In this document: positions 53,421-62,120 of the stretch, one piece after another | Layout of the letters: each line of letters starts with the position of its first letter | Numbering within the stretch: position 1 is the first letter of the stretch | Source: Blastocatellia bacterium | GTDB taxonomy: Bacteria > Acidobacteriota > Blastocatellia > UBA7656 | Assembly (NCBI GenBank): GCA_035275065.1 | Contig: DATENM010000054.1 | Location: forward strand, 248,001-312,000 | Direction of reading: 5' to 3' | Length of the DNA: 64,000 nt | Notes under the pieces: generated by a model | The model's input: the letters and a program-made list of their open reading frames with translations, nothing else | Database searches by the model: none | Told to the model about the DNA's origin: nothing | Made by a program: the position numbers and the translations under genes

Positions 53421-54017
53421 CTATGCTTGCGGGCTGCTACTCGTCACCCCGTTCTTGGTATGCCGTCTGTTCCGGAATACTACCTTTCGGCACTCTATTG
53501 AAATCGGCACATACCGTTCTTTATTGCCCTTGCCCCGGACTCGGATAAGGTAATCTTCCAGCAGGACGTTTTCTTTGGTCAGCGTCAGGGCTTCGTCTAT
53601 CCGTATGCCGGTGTCAATCAGAAGCACAATTAAGGCGTACAGGCGACGACCATAGAAGTCCTTAGGCTTCCAGGAGAGCAAGAGCTTTAGCTGTTCATCA
53701 GAGAATGTCTTGAGAGTCTTTTCCGGCTCTTTCAAAGGTTTGATCCGTAGCCGCTCTGGTAGGTATTCGTTTTCCAGCATCCACGACAGAAACGAGTTCA
53801 GGCTACGGATGTAGTAGTTGACCGAAGTAACAGCTATACCCGATTCCTGAAGCTGAATAACAAATTCCTTGAGGTTTTGCTTGGTTAGCAATTCATCGCC
53901 TACGGTGCGCTTGTAGGCCCGTTCGCAGTCTTTGAAGGCTTTAACGGTGGCAGGGGAGATGTTTTTCAGAAACACTTTCTCCCTGACGAACTGAGAAAAC
54001 AGGGCGTCAATGTGCAT
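53421..54017 (-). CDS. Tyrosine recombinase (integrase), C-terminally truncated
   Basis: 198 aa. An N-terminal SAM-like core-binding domain (1-100) is followed by the start of the catalytic domain with D-T-G-I-R139-I-D-E-A-L (first catalytic Arg) and K163/K166 in R-G-K-G-N-K-E-R-Y-V-P. The catalytic H-x-x-R and the nucleophile Tyr are absent: the frame ends after R-N-R-R-H-T-K-N-G-V-T-S-S-S-P-Q-A. Usual length is about 300 aa. It probably no longer works. It starts 85 bp from tRNA-Gln, suggesting it was the integrase of the island. AGGAG lies 9 nt before the ATG. Confidence 0.85.
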   Translation of the reverse strand: MHIDALFSQFVREKVFLKNISPATVKAFKDCERAYKRTVGDELLTKQNLKEFVIQLQESGIAVTSVNYYIRSLNSFLSWMLENEYLPERLRIKPLKEPEKTLKTFSDEQLKLLLSWKPKDFYGRRLYALIVLLIDTGIRIDEALTLTKENVLLEDYLIRVRGKGNKERYVPISIECRKVVFRNRRHTKNGVTSSSPQA

Positions 54018-54101
54018 TTTGATTTCTCCTAGTCTGCTGTCCTTTTCAGGAGTTAGGTTGACTAAGAGACGTGAAGGAAAGGCTTTTATTTGAAGGAATT
54101 A

Positions 54102-54175
54102 TGGCTGGGAGGCAGGGATTCGAACCCCGATAAGCAGATCCAGAGTCTGCTGTCCTACCGTTGAACGACCTCCCA
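54102..54175 (-). tRNA. tRNA-Gln (anticodon CUG)
   Basis: Read on the minus strand: acceptor T-G-G-G-A-G-G pairs with C-C-T-C-C-C-A, then G and encoded CCA. The anticodon stem G-C-A-G-A/T-C-T-G-C holds the loop C-T-C-T-G-G-A, so the anticodon is CTG (Gln). The T-arm G-G-G-G-T-T-C-G-A-A-T-C-C-C-T is regular. The 3' end faces the truncated integrase, the usual side for attachment sites. Confidence 0.93.
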
Positions 54176-54395
54176 ACTCTATCAACTACTTCCAAGTAGA
54201 AAAATCAGCAGGTCTTTCACAATCTGCTGACCTCGGAACAGACGGAATTTTACCTTACTCCCTGGCGATCTTTCAACTAATCGAGCGCTTTAAATCCTCC
54301 GTTGATGATTCCAGAGCCTCCATCCGCGCTGCCGGTCATAAGGATTCGACTAAGTCTTTCGCGGCTTTCAGGCCAGCTCCCGGTTCTTTCTCTAA
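54176..54395. other. Region after tRNA-Gln with no supported gene
   Basis: The sequence next to the tRNA is AT-rich, as expected for its promoter. A short plus-strand open frame (from 54302) has no recognisable protein. Confidence 0.4.
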
Positions 54396-54569
54396 TCAGC
54401 CTTCACTGCCTCGATCTTTCGCCCGCCGCGGACGAGCGTTTGCGGCGCCTGGCGTTTTATTCCCCAATCCATACGACTGCACGGCTGTTGAAAGCGGCAG
54501 CCCGCACTGACCGAAAAACATGGCGGCCGGGTACAACTCCGCATCGCATTTTGGATTGCTGCATTTCAT
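54396..54569 (-). pseudogene. Short zinc-ribbon-like protein with a missing cysteine
   Basis: 57 aa beginning M-K-C-S-N-P-K-C-D-A-E-L, with later M-F-F-G-Q-C-G. This matches the common zinc-ribbon pattern M-K-C-x4-C-x-A-x-L...F-C-x-x-C-G except that the third cysteine is F19. AAAGGA lies 6 nt before the ATG. The tail is Pro/Arg-rich. It is either a decayed gene or a non-metal variant. Confidence 0.35.
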
Positions 54570-54746
54570 GGCATTCCTTTCGGATTTCACACAACGCTTA
54601 AAGATGGCCGCCGCTTACGTGATCAAGTCTGCTGCCTGTGCCCTTGCCAATTGCGGTAACAAGGTATTTACTCTTCCTCAACAAACCGGCGACCGGGGCG
54701 GCGTCCGGCTGCGATAACGATCAGTCATTTACATTACGGAGGAATT

Positions 54747-57700
54747 ATGGCTCGCTTGAGAATACTTTTCGCCTTCATCCTTGCGCTCTCACTGCTGCCG
54801 GTGAGCAGCGGGCTTGCGAAGGCCGTCACGCCGCGGCTAGCCCAAACCGTAAGCCGCGAAGCCGTGCCCTACTTCACCGAGCCGGCGGTGTCGCCCGACC
54901 GCTCGGAGATCGCTTTCGTATCGGGCGGCGACATCTGGACGGCTCCCCTGAGCGGCGGCGAAGCGCGCCTGCTGGTCTCGCATGCGGCGAGCGAATCGCG
55001 TCCGCTCTATTCACCTGACGGCAAGCGCCTGGCTTTCGTTTCGACGCGCACAGGCAATGGCGACATCTATGTGCTGACGCTCGACAGCGGCGAGTTGCTG
55101 CGCCTGACCTTTGATGAAGCGCTCGACCAGCTTGATGCATGGTCGCGTGACGGGCGCTGGCTCTACTTCTCTTCGAACGCCCACGACATTGCCAACCTCT
55201 TCAATGACATCTACCGGGTCAGCGCCGAAGGCGGCACGCCGATGCCGGTGAGCGCCGAACGCTACGTCAATGAATACGCGGCGGCCCCTTCGCCCGACGG
55301 CAGCCAGATGGCCTTCACGGCGCGCGGCGACAGCTCTGTACAGTGGTGGCGCAAGGGCCATTCGCATCTCGACGAATGCGAAATCTGGGTGATGCGCGAC
55401 ACCGCGCCGCCGACCTACGAACAGATCAGCGACAGCGACGGCAAGAATATGTGGCCGATGTGGAGCGGCGACGGGCGGACGATCTATTACGTTTCTGACC
55501 GCAACGGCGCGCAGAACCTTTGGAGCCGCGCGCCGGGCGCGACGCCAAAGCCGCTGACGCGCTTCAAGGACGGGCGCGTGTTGTGGCCGAACATCTCTTA
55601 CGATGGCCGCGTCATCGTCTTCGAGCACGACTTCACGATCTGGAAGTTTGATACCGCGAGCAATCAGGCCAGCGAGATTAACATCACGCGGCGCGGCGTG
55701 CCCGCCGGCCCGTCCATCGAGCGGCTGACACAGACCAGCCAGATTCAAGAGATGCAGCTTTCGCCCGACGGCCAGAAAGTCGCTTTCATCACCCACGGCG
55801 AAGTCTTTGCCGCTTCGGCCAAAGACGGCGGCGACGCGGCGCGCGTCACCAGCACCATCGCCGCCGAGTCGCAGCTCAACTGGGCACCCGACAGCCGCCG
55901 CCTGGTCTACGTCTCGAACCGCGATGGCGCGCCGCATCTGTTCTTGTACGACTTCGCCGCCGGCACCGAAACGCAACTGACGACGGGCGCGACCGCCGAC
56001 ACGACGCCGCGCTTTTCGCCCGACGGCAAGCTGATCGCTTATGTGCGCGACGCCCGCGAGCTGCGTGTTCTCGACCCGCGCTCGAAAGAGGAGCGCGGGC
56101 TGGCGACCACACGCTTCGAGCGCCAGCCGTTCATCTCGGAGCGCCCGTTCACCTGGTCGCCCGATTCGCGCTGGCTGGCGTTTCTGACCGTCAGCGGCAA
56201 GCTCTTCCGCAATCTTCAAGTCGTCCCGGCAGCGGGCGGCGAAGCGCGGCCCGTGAGCTTTCTGGCCAACTCCTTCAGCGGTACCGTGTCGTGGAGCCCC
56301 GACGGCAAGTACCTGCTCTTCGACACAGGCCAGCGCACCGAAGAATTCCGCGTCGCCCGCGTTGATCTGGTGCCGCGCACGCCGCGCTTCCGCGAAGACA
56401 TGTTCCGCGATCTCTTCAAAGAAGAATCGCCGCGCCCGCCCGTGCAGCCCGCGCCGCAAGAATCGCGGCCCGCCGCCGCGCCGCCGCGCGAGCCTTCTGT
56501 AGCTTCGGCTACGGACGCCAAGAAAGCGCCGAAGCCGGTCGAAGTCGTCTTTGACGACATTCGCCGGCGGCTACAGCTTCTGCCTCTCGGCGTTGACGTG
56601 GGTGCCCAGACGATCAGCCCCGACGGTAAGACCTTGCTGGTGATCGCCGACGCCGCCGGCCAGCAGAACCTTTACACCTATTCGCTCGACGAACTGGCCA
56701 AAGAGCCGCCGGTCGCCCGCCAGCTCACCTCGACCGCCGGCTTCAAGCGCGGCGCGCAATTCACGCCCGACGGCAAGGAGGTCTTCTACATCGAGCAGGG
56801 CCGCATCAACGTGGTGACGGTCGAATCGCGGCAGGTGCGGTCGCTGGCGCTGAGTGCCGAGCTGGACGTTGATTTTGCGCGCGAGAAGATGGAAGCCTTT
56901 CGGCAGGCGTGGACCTACCTGCGCGACAATTTCTATGACGAGAATTTTCATGGCGTCAACTGGGAAGCGGTGCGCGTCGCCTATGAGCCGCGCATCCGCG
57001 GCGCGCGCACCTCTGAAGAAGTGCGCCGCTTAATGAACCTGATGGTCGGCGAGCTGAACGCTTCGCACTCAGGGGTTGCGGGGGCGCTCACGGCGGCGCA
57101 GGCAACGCCGAGCGGGCGCATCGGCTTGAGCTTCGACCGCCGCGAATACGAGAGCGGCGGGCGACTGCGTATCACAGCGGTTCTGCCGCTCAGCCCCGCC
57201 GCGCTCGCCGGCCTGAAGCCGGGCGAATATCTGCTGGCGGTCGACGGCACAGAGATCGGCGCGCACACCAACCTGGACGCGTTGCTGAATTTTAAAGTCA
57301 ACCGCCGCGTTGCGCTCGCCATCGCCGCCACTGCCGACGGCAGCAGTCGCCGCGAAGTCGCCGTGCGTCCCGTAAGCTTTGGCACGGATAAGGGCTTGCT
57401 TTATCGCAACTGGGTCGAAGAGCAGCGGGCTTACGTAGCGCGCGTCAGCAATGGGCGGCTCGGCTATGTTCACATGCCCGACATGGGCGAAGCGTCGCTG
57501 GCGCAGCTTTACGTCGATCTCGACGTCGAGAATCATTCGCGCGAAGGCGTGGTGATCGATGTGCGCAACAACAATGGCGGCTTCGTCAATGCGTATGCCC
57601 TCGACGTGTTTGCGCGGCGGCCTTACTTGACGATGACGCCGCGCGGCTTGCCAGCGACGCCGGCGCGCACACAGCTCGGTCAGCGGGCGCTGGAAGCGCC

Positions 57701-58040
57701 GACCATCCTGGTGACCAATCAGCATTCGCTTTCTGACGCCGAAGACTTCACTGAAGGCTATCGCGCTTTGAAGCTCGGCAAAGTCGTGGGCGAGCCGACC
57801 GCCGGGTGGATCATCTACACCTCGGGCGCCAGTTTGATTGACGGCTCTTCGGTGCGCATCCCGTTCACCCGAATTACTGCGAGCGACGGCAGCTTGATGG
57901 AGCTTAAGCCGCGCCCGGTTGACGTTCTGGTGGTGCGGCCCATCGGCGAGGGCTACACCGGGCGCGACTCGCAGCTCGACGCGGCGGTGCGCGAGCTGCT
58001 CAAGCAGCTCGCCGGGACAGAAAGCAGTAGGCAGCGATAA
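54747..58040 (+). CDS. Tricorn protease-like S41 peptidase
   Basis: A 1097-aa secreted protein. A signal peptide (1-26) is followed by two TolB/tricorn-type beta-propeller regions (about 45-590), recognisable from repeated S-P-D-G-K and W-S-P-D motifs. A Pro/Arg linker, an S41 helical cap, a PDZ domain (P-A-A-L-A-G-L-K-P-G) and an S41 catalytic domain follow. The likely nucleophile is S994 or S996 in N-Q-H-S-L-S-D-A-E-D-F, with the oxyanion G-E-P-T-A-G. The layout matches tricorn-like peptidases that degrade oligopeptides. GGAGG lies 6 nt before the ATG. It is a single gene with a strong hairpin after it. Confidence 0.9.
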   Translation: MARLRILFAFILALSLLPVSSGLAKAVTPRLAQTVSREAVPYFTEPAVSPDRSEIAFVSGGDIWTAPLSGGEARLLVSHAASESRPLYSPDGKRLAFVSTRTGNGDIYVLTLDSGELLRLTFDEALDQLDAWSRDGRWLYFSSNAHDIANLFNDIYRVSAEGGTPMPVSAERYVNEYAAAPSPDGSQMAFTARGDSSVQWWRKGHSHLDECEIWVMRDTAPPTYEQISDSDGKNMWPMWSGDGRTIYYVSDRNGAQNLWSRAPGATPKPLTRFKDGRVLWPNISYDGRVIVFEHDFTIWKFDTASNQASEINITRRGVPAGPSIERLTQTSQIQEMQLSPDGQKVAFITHGEVFAASAKDGGDAARVTSTIAAESQLNWAPDSRRLVYVSNRDGAPHLFLYDFAAGTETQLTTGATADTTPRFSPDGKLIAYVRDARELRVLDPRSKEERGLATTRFERQPFISERPFTWSPDSRWLAFLTVSGKLFRNLQVVPAAGGEARPVSFLANSFSGTVSWSPDGKYLLFDTGQRTEEFRVARVDLVPRTPRFREDMFRDLFKEESPRPPVQPAPQESRPAAAPPREPSVASATDAKKAPKPVEVVFDDIRRRLQLLPLGVDVGAQTISPDGKTLLVIADAAGQQNLYTYSLDELAKEPPVARQLTSTAGFKRGAQFTPDGKEVFYIEQGRINVVTVESRQVRSLALSAELDVDFAREKMEAFRQAWTYLRDNFYDENFHGVNWEAVRVAYEPRIRGARTSEEVRRLMNLMVGELNASHSGVAGALTAAQATPSGRIGLSFDRREYESGGRLRITAVLPLSPAALAGLKPGEYLLAVDGTEIGAHTNLDALLNFKVNRRVALAIAATADGSSRREVAVRPVSFGTDKGLLYRNWVEEQRAYVARVSNGRLGYVHMPDMGEASLAQLYVDLDVENHSREGVVIDVRNNNGGFVNAYALDVFARRPYLTMTPRGLPATPARTQLGQRALEAPTILVTNQHSLSDAEDFTEGYRALKLGKVVGEPTAGWIIYTSGASLIDGSSVRIPFTRITASDGSLMELKPRPVDVLVVRPIGEGYTGRDSQLDAAVRELLKQLAGTESSRQR

Positions 58041-58045
58041 AAACA

Positions 58046-58095
58046 GCGAAGGCGGCGGGCTGGTGATCTTTGAATCATCGCCTGCCGCCTTCCGC
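58046..58095. terminator. Hairpin between the convergent tricorn and Fe-S protein genes
   Basis: GAAGGCGGCGGGC pairs with GCCTGCCGCCTTC over 13 bp with one G-T pair; an inner TGAT/ATCA extends the stem. It starts 6 bp after the tricorn stop and can serve both strands. Confidence 0.65.
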
Positions 58096-58135
58096 GTTTA
58101 TGCTCATGTGTTGACTGCCTCCTGCTTACTGCCTC

Positions 58136-58855
58136 CTACTCGGCGGCGAGCAATTCGGCGAGGTGGAGAGTGCGAACCGCGAGGCGCTGGCGGCTCAGGC
58201 CGCCGCTGATGTGCATCAGGCATCCCATGTCGCTTGCGACAATGACCTCGGCGCCGCTGCGCTTAATGCAGTCGAGCTTTTCTTGCAGGATGCCCCCGGA
58301 AATCTGCGCATACTTGATCGCAAACAGCCCGCCAAACCCGCAGCAGGCGTCGGCGCGCTCCAGCTCGACCAGCTCGATGCCGCGCACGGCGCGCAATAAC
58401 TTCAGCGGCTCGCTTCTGACGTTCAGCTCGCGCAGCAAGTGACACGACTGGTGCAGGGCGACGCGCCCGCTATAGCGCGCGCCGACGTCTTCGACCTTCA
58501 AGACGTTGACTAGAAAATCGCTCAACTCATAGGTGCGCGCCGCAAGCTGGCGCGCACGCTCCGTGCGCATCGGCTCGTCTTCGAAGAGATCGGCGTAAAA
58601 CACTTTGACCATGCTGGCGCACGAGCCCGAAGGCGTGACGATGTACTGGCTATTGGCGAAGACATCGAGAAAGCGCGCCGCGAGCTGGCGGGCCTCGGCG
58701 CGGTAACCGCTATTGAAGGCCGGCTGGCCACAGCAGGTCTGCGCTTCGGGAAAGGCGACCTCGACGCCCAGCCGTCCGAGCAGTTCGACCATGCTCACGC
58801 CGACTTGCGGAAAGAGCTGGTCAACCAGACAGGTGATGAAAAGCGATACTTTCAT
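58136..58855 (-). CDS. Fe-S-cluster protein of the LutA/LldE type
   Basis: 239 aa with two CCG (cysteine-rich) domains: T-C-C-G-Q-P at 40-45 and A-D-A-C-C-G-F-G-G later, plus C9 and H-Q-S-C. This matches LutA/LldE of the L-lactate oxidation complex LutABC, which carries electrons through a Fe-S cluster. The other subunits (LutB, LutC) are not in the window, so the partner is unknown. No good Shine-Dalgarno is seen before ATG 58855. Confidence 0.88.
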   Translation of the reverse strand: MKVSLFITCLVDQLFPQVGVSMVELLGRLGVEVAFPEAQTCCGQPAFNSGYRAEARQLAARFLDVFANSQYIVTPSGSCASMVKVFYADLFEDEPMRTERARQLAARTYELSDFLVNVLKVEDVGARYSGRVALHQSCHLLRELNVRSEPLKLLRAVRGIELVELERADACCGFGGLFAIKYAQISGGILQEKLDCIKRSGAEVIVASDMGCLMHISGGLSRQRLAVRTLHLAELLAAE

Positions 58856-59217
58856 GGTGGATGAGCGATATGCGCCGACATCATAACACGACCGCCCTTG
58901 GTGTCGTCGTCGCGGGATTACACATGACCGCTTCGGCCGGGAATAGTCTGCCCTATATCAAAAGTATTAGACGCGGCTCTTACCCTGGTTTAATGACAGA
59001 ACGCGCGGGCTAAGATATCCTCTGCCGCGATACGATAGGCCGGGGTGGTGCTCTCTCCCGGCAATTTCCATAAAAGTCAGTCCTCAATTCAGCAAACGAA
59101 TTCAGGATCGCCGCGCGCCGAAGGCCGCCGTCGCGGCGGCAGGCTTAACTATCGGTCTCATATAACGCGCATCGCACCATTCCGAAGCAACGGACAAAGA
59201 TAATGAGGAGGCAACTG
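58856..59217. promoter_or_regulatory. Intergenic region (362 bp) with candidate promoter
   Basis: It separates the Fe-S gene (-) from the outer-membrane gene (+). A TAAGATATCC box near 59008 resembles the -10 of the RRM promoter. A perfect GCCGCCG/CGGCGGC hairpin lies at 59124-59140. No gene is seen. Confidence 0.4.
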
Positions 59218-60306
59218 ATGTTCAATCGATTCCGCTCTCAGGCCGCGCGATGGCTTGTCGCCGGCACGGCTCTGCTTGCAGGGCTTCTCTTTCCCAGCCC
59301 GAACGCCTGGGCACAGGGCTGAGTGGCCGCAAGACAAAGCGTGCCCGTGATTGGCCCGCAAATTCCCAGAGGAGAAACGAACCCATCGGGAGAGTCGTGG
59401 CTCAGTCCGCGCCGCTTCCAGCTCTCGGTCGGTTATCGTTATCAACACTCGCACCGCCACTTCGTCGGCACCGAAGAACAGCTTGACCGCGCCGAACAGC
59501 GCACCGAAGTCAACAATCGCATTCACATCCTCGACCTTGCCGGAACCTACGAAGTGAATTCGCAGCTCAGCGTTTCAATGAGCGTGCCGCTGTTTTTTGC
59601 CAAGCGTTACAATCAGCGCTCGCCCGATCAAGTGACGCACGGGTACGGCCTCGGCGACATCACCTTCGTCGCCCGCCGCTGGCTGTTCCGCAATCCCAAT
59701 GAGGCGCGGCAGAATGTCGCCGTCGGCTTTGGCATCAAGCTGCCGACCGGCAGGTATGATGTCACCGACACGGTCAACACCCCTTTGGGGCCGGTGACGC
59801 GCGTCATTGACCAGTCCATCCAGCCCGGCGATGGCGGCTTTGGCTTGATCGCTGAATTCCAGGCGTACAAGGCGATCAAGAGCATGCGGCTGTTCGCTTC
59901 GGGCGTCTATCTGTCCAACCCGCGCGGCACCAATGGCGTGCCGACGGGCCGCAGCCGCCCCTCTGAAGCCATTATGTCTGTGGCCGATCAGTATCTTTAT
60001 CGCGCCGGCGCGGTCGCGCCGTTCCCCAAAGTCCGCAGCCTCGCATGGACGGTGAGCGTGCGCGGCGAAGGGTTGCCGTCGAGAGATTTGATCGGCGACA
60101 GCAACGGTTTCCGGCGGCCCGGCTATGCGGTCTCGCTGGAGCCGGGATTGATCTTCAGCAAGGGCAGCCAGTCCTGGTCGTTCAGCGTGCCGGTGGCGGT
60201 GCGCCGCAATCGCACGCGCAGCGTGCCGGATATTATGGATAACCGGCATGGCGATGCCGCCTTTGCCGATTACCTCATCCTGGTCGGTTACTCGCGCCAC
60301 TTCTAG
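59218..60306 (+). CDS. Outer-membrane beta-barrel-like protein interrupted by an in-frame TGA
   Basis: From ATG 59218 (GAGGAGG upstream), 34 codons encode a perfect signal peptide ending P-N-A-W-A-Q-G; codon 35 (59320-59322) is TGA, and the same frame then stays open for a further 327 codons to 60306. The mature part has alternating strands typical of outer-membrane barrels (L-S-V-G-Y-R-Y, N-V-A-V-G-F-G-I-K-L, V-G-Y-S-R-H-F at the C-terminus with a terminal Phe). It resembles the transporter/phenol-degradation-type barrel proteins. The stop is exactly at the signal cleavage site. Possible causes: a nonsense mutation, a sequencing error or programmed read-through; an internal start at GTG 59323 would lose export. 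Confidence 0.7.
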
Positions 60307-60336
60307 GGTGATCGTCTGAAGTTTAGCCGCTCACTC

Positions 60337-60373
60337 CCCAGAGGGCGCAGACAGAAAGTCTGCGCCCTCTGGG
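60337..60373 (+). terminator. Perfect 16-bp terminator hairpin after the barrel gene
   Basis: CCCAGAGGGCGCAGAC and its complement with an AGAAA loop start 31 bp after the stop. No T-run follows, but the stem is very strong. Confidence 0.65.
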
Positions 60374-60442
60374 CTTCACCCCTCGCCATTCTGCTCATTT
60401 CGCTTGCGCCGCTCGGCGTCTATCACTAGGATTCGCCCTGCG

Positions 60443-62005
60443 ATGCATTTCTGGCAAATCGTTCAAACCACGGCGGGCGTCGGCAGCAGCCTTTACTGGC
60501 TGGTGCTGGTCTTCATCTTTGTCGCGGCGGTGTTGTTTATTCTCGCGCCCGCCGACCGTCCCGGCATTCGCAGCGCCGTATTGCTGCTGGCACTTTCGTT
60601 CGCCGGATTGCTCGGCGCCAGCGCCATCGTTTATTACGGCGGCAATAGCGAAAGCTTCGGCTATCGCTTCCTCAGATTCGTTGCGTTCTTCGTCGTCAGC
60701 ATCGGCACCATCAACCTGGTCGGCGTCTTCATCTTCGCCGTGCTGCTGCGCCCTTTGCATTTGTCGCCGCCGCGCATTCTCCGCGACCTGCTGCTTGCCC
60801 TGGCTTATATCGTCGCGGGCATCACGCTGCTGTCACACAGCGGCGTTGACCTTGCCGGCGTCGTCGCCACCTCGGCCGTCATTACGGCGGTCATCGGCTT
60901 TTCGCTTCAAGACACGCTCGGCAACGTCATGGGTGGCCTCGCCTTGCAGATGGAGCACACGATCCATGTCGGCGACTGGGTGCGCATCGATCAGCAAGAA
61001 GGCCGTGTGCAAGAGATTCGCTGGCGGCAGACCTCGATTGAAACGCGCAACTGGGACACCGTGGTGATCCCCAACAGCATCTTGATGAAATCGCAGGTCA
61101 TCATCCTGGGCCGCCGCGTCGGCCAGCCGCGCCAGCACCGCCAGTGGGTTTATTTCAACGTCGATTTTCGCTACGCGCCGTCACAGGTCATCGCCGCGGT
61201 CGAAAAAGCGCTGTGCGCTGAACCGATCCCCGACGTCGCCAGCAACCCGCCGCCGCATTGCCTGGTGATTGATTTCAAGGACAGCTATGCGGTCTATGCG
61301 GCGCGTTACTGGCTGACCGATCTGGCGCTTACAGACCCGACCGATTCGGTGGTGCGAACGCGACTCTATACCGCCTTGCGCCGCGCCGACATCCCGCTAT
61401 CGATTCCGGCGCAGTCGCTCTTCGTCACACAGGAGAGCGAGTCGCGCCGCGAGCGCAAACGCACCGAAGAGATTGGCCGCCGCCTGGAAGCCATTGACCA
61501 CATCGAGCTGTTTCATCCGCTGGCCGACGAAGAGAAGCGCCGCCTGGCGACGCGGCTGCTCATCGCGCCCTTCTTGCGCGGCGAAGTGATGACCCGGCAG
61601 GGTGACGAGGCTCACTGGCTTTATGTGATTGTCGAAGGCGAGGCCGAGGTGCAGGTGAGCATCGAGGGCCGCCGCGAGAAAGTCGCGGTCCTGAGTAGCG
61701 GCGATTACTTTGGCGAGATGGGGATGATGACCGGCGAGGTGCGCCGCGCCACGGTCATCGCGCGCACCGATGTGAAATGTTACCGTCTCGACAAAGCCGC
61801 CTTTCGCGACATCATCCATGAACGCCCGGAGGTCGCCGAAGCCATCTCGCACACGCTGGCCAAGCGCCGCGTCGAGCTGGATGCGATTCGCGAATCCTTG
61901 ACCGAAGAGATAATCCACCAGCGCATGCGACACGCACAGCCCGACCTGTTGCGGCGCATCCGCGATTTCTTCATGCTCGACACCGACCGCGCCGCCAAGC
62001 CCTAG
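60443..62005 (+). CDS. MscS-like mechanosensitive channel with C-terminal cNMP-binding domain
   Basis: 520 aa. Four or so transmembrane segments occupy residues 1-160, then the MscS core (S-A-V-I-T-A-V-I-G-F-S-L-Q-D-T-L-G-N-V-M-G-G, then the beta domain with V-G-D-W-V-R-I). A C-terminal cyclic-nucleotide-binding domain (about 360-470) has the phosphate-binding cassette G-D-Y-F-G-E-M-G-M-M-T-G-E-V-R-R-A-T. Such MscS-CNBD fusions (bCNG-type) have been described in other bacteria; cyclic nucleotides are thought to gate them. ATG 60443 is preferred; TTG 60404 is in frame. Confidence 0.9.
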   Translation: MHFWQIVQTTAGVGSSLYWLVLVFIFVAAVLFILAPADRPGIRSAVLLLALSFAGLLGASAIVYYGGNSESFGYRFLRFVAFFVVSIGTINLVGVFIFAVLLRPLHLSPPRILRDLLLALAYIVAGITLLSHSGVDLAGVVATSAVITAVIGFSLQDTLGNVMGGLALQMEHTIHVGDWVRIDQQEGRVQEIRWRQTSIETRNWDTVVIPNSILMKSQVIILGRRVGQPRQHRQWVYFNVDFRYAPSQVIAAVEKALCAEPIPDVASNPPPHCLVIDFKDSYAVYAARYWLTDLALTDPTDSVVRTRLYTALRRADIPLSIPAQSLFVTQESESRRERKRTEEIGRRLEAIDHIELFHPLADEEKRRLATRLLIAPFLRGEVMTRQGDEAHWLYVIVEGEAEVQVSIEGRREKVAVLSSGDYFGEMGMMTGEVRRATVIARTDVKCYRLDKAAFRDIIHERPEVAEAISHTLAKRRVELDAIRESLTEEIIHQRMRHAQPDLLRRIRDFFMLDTDRAAKP

Positions 62006-62023
62006 AGCGGTTATCAATCAGGT

Positions 62024-62079
62024 GTAGCGCAATCTGTTAGATTGCACGAGGCACTGCGCAATCTAACAGATTGCCCTAC
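62024..62079. repeat. Dispersed double-hairpin repeat, copy 2
   Basis: Arms at 62024-62047 and 62056-62079 (3 imperfect positions) flank the loop GAGGCACT. Each arm holds an inner palindrome CAATCT-GTT-AGATTG. Compared with copy 1, GC pairs are exchanged for TA pairs on both sides of the stem. It lies between the MscS and arabinofuranosidase genes. Confidence 0.8.
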
Positions 62080-62120
62080 ATCGCAAAGGCAATCGAAAAC
62101 CACTCCAGGTGAGCGCGCGA

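Larger units (their letters stand above)
33886..54175. mobile_element. Putative genomic island ending at tRNA-Gln
   Basis: The block holds twelve same-strand signalling and NTPase genes, a divergent SorC regulator, a truncated tyrosine recombinase and a tRNA-Gln at its right edge. Integrase-next-to-tRNA is the classic layout of islands inserted at tRNA genes. I found no convincing copy of the tRNA 3' end at the left edge, so the left boundary is a guess based on gene content. Confidence 0.45.

Noticed and set aside
55011..56459. Long minus-strand open frame (482 codons)
   Set aside because: Antisense to the tricorn-like gene and without protein-like patterns.
59320..59360. Selenocysteine insertion for the in-frame TGA
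   Set aside because: No clear SECIS-type hairpin directly after the TGA, and the position is at a signal cleavage site, not a redox active site.
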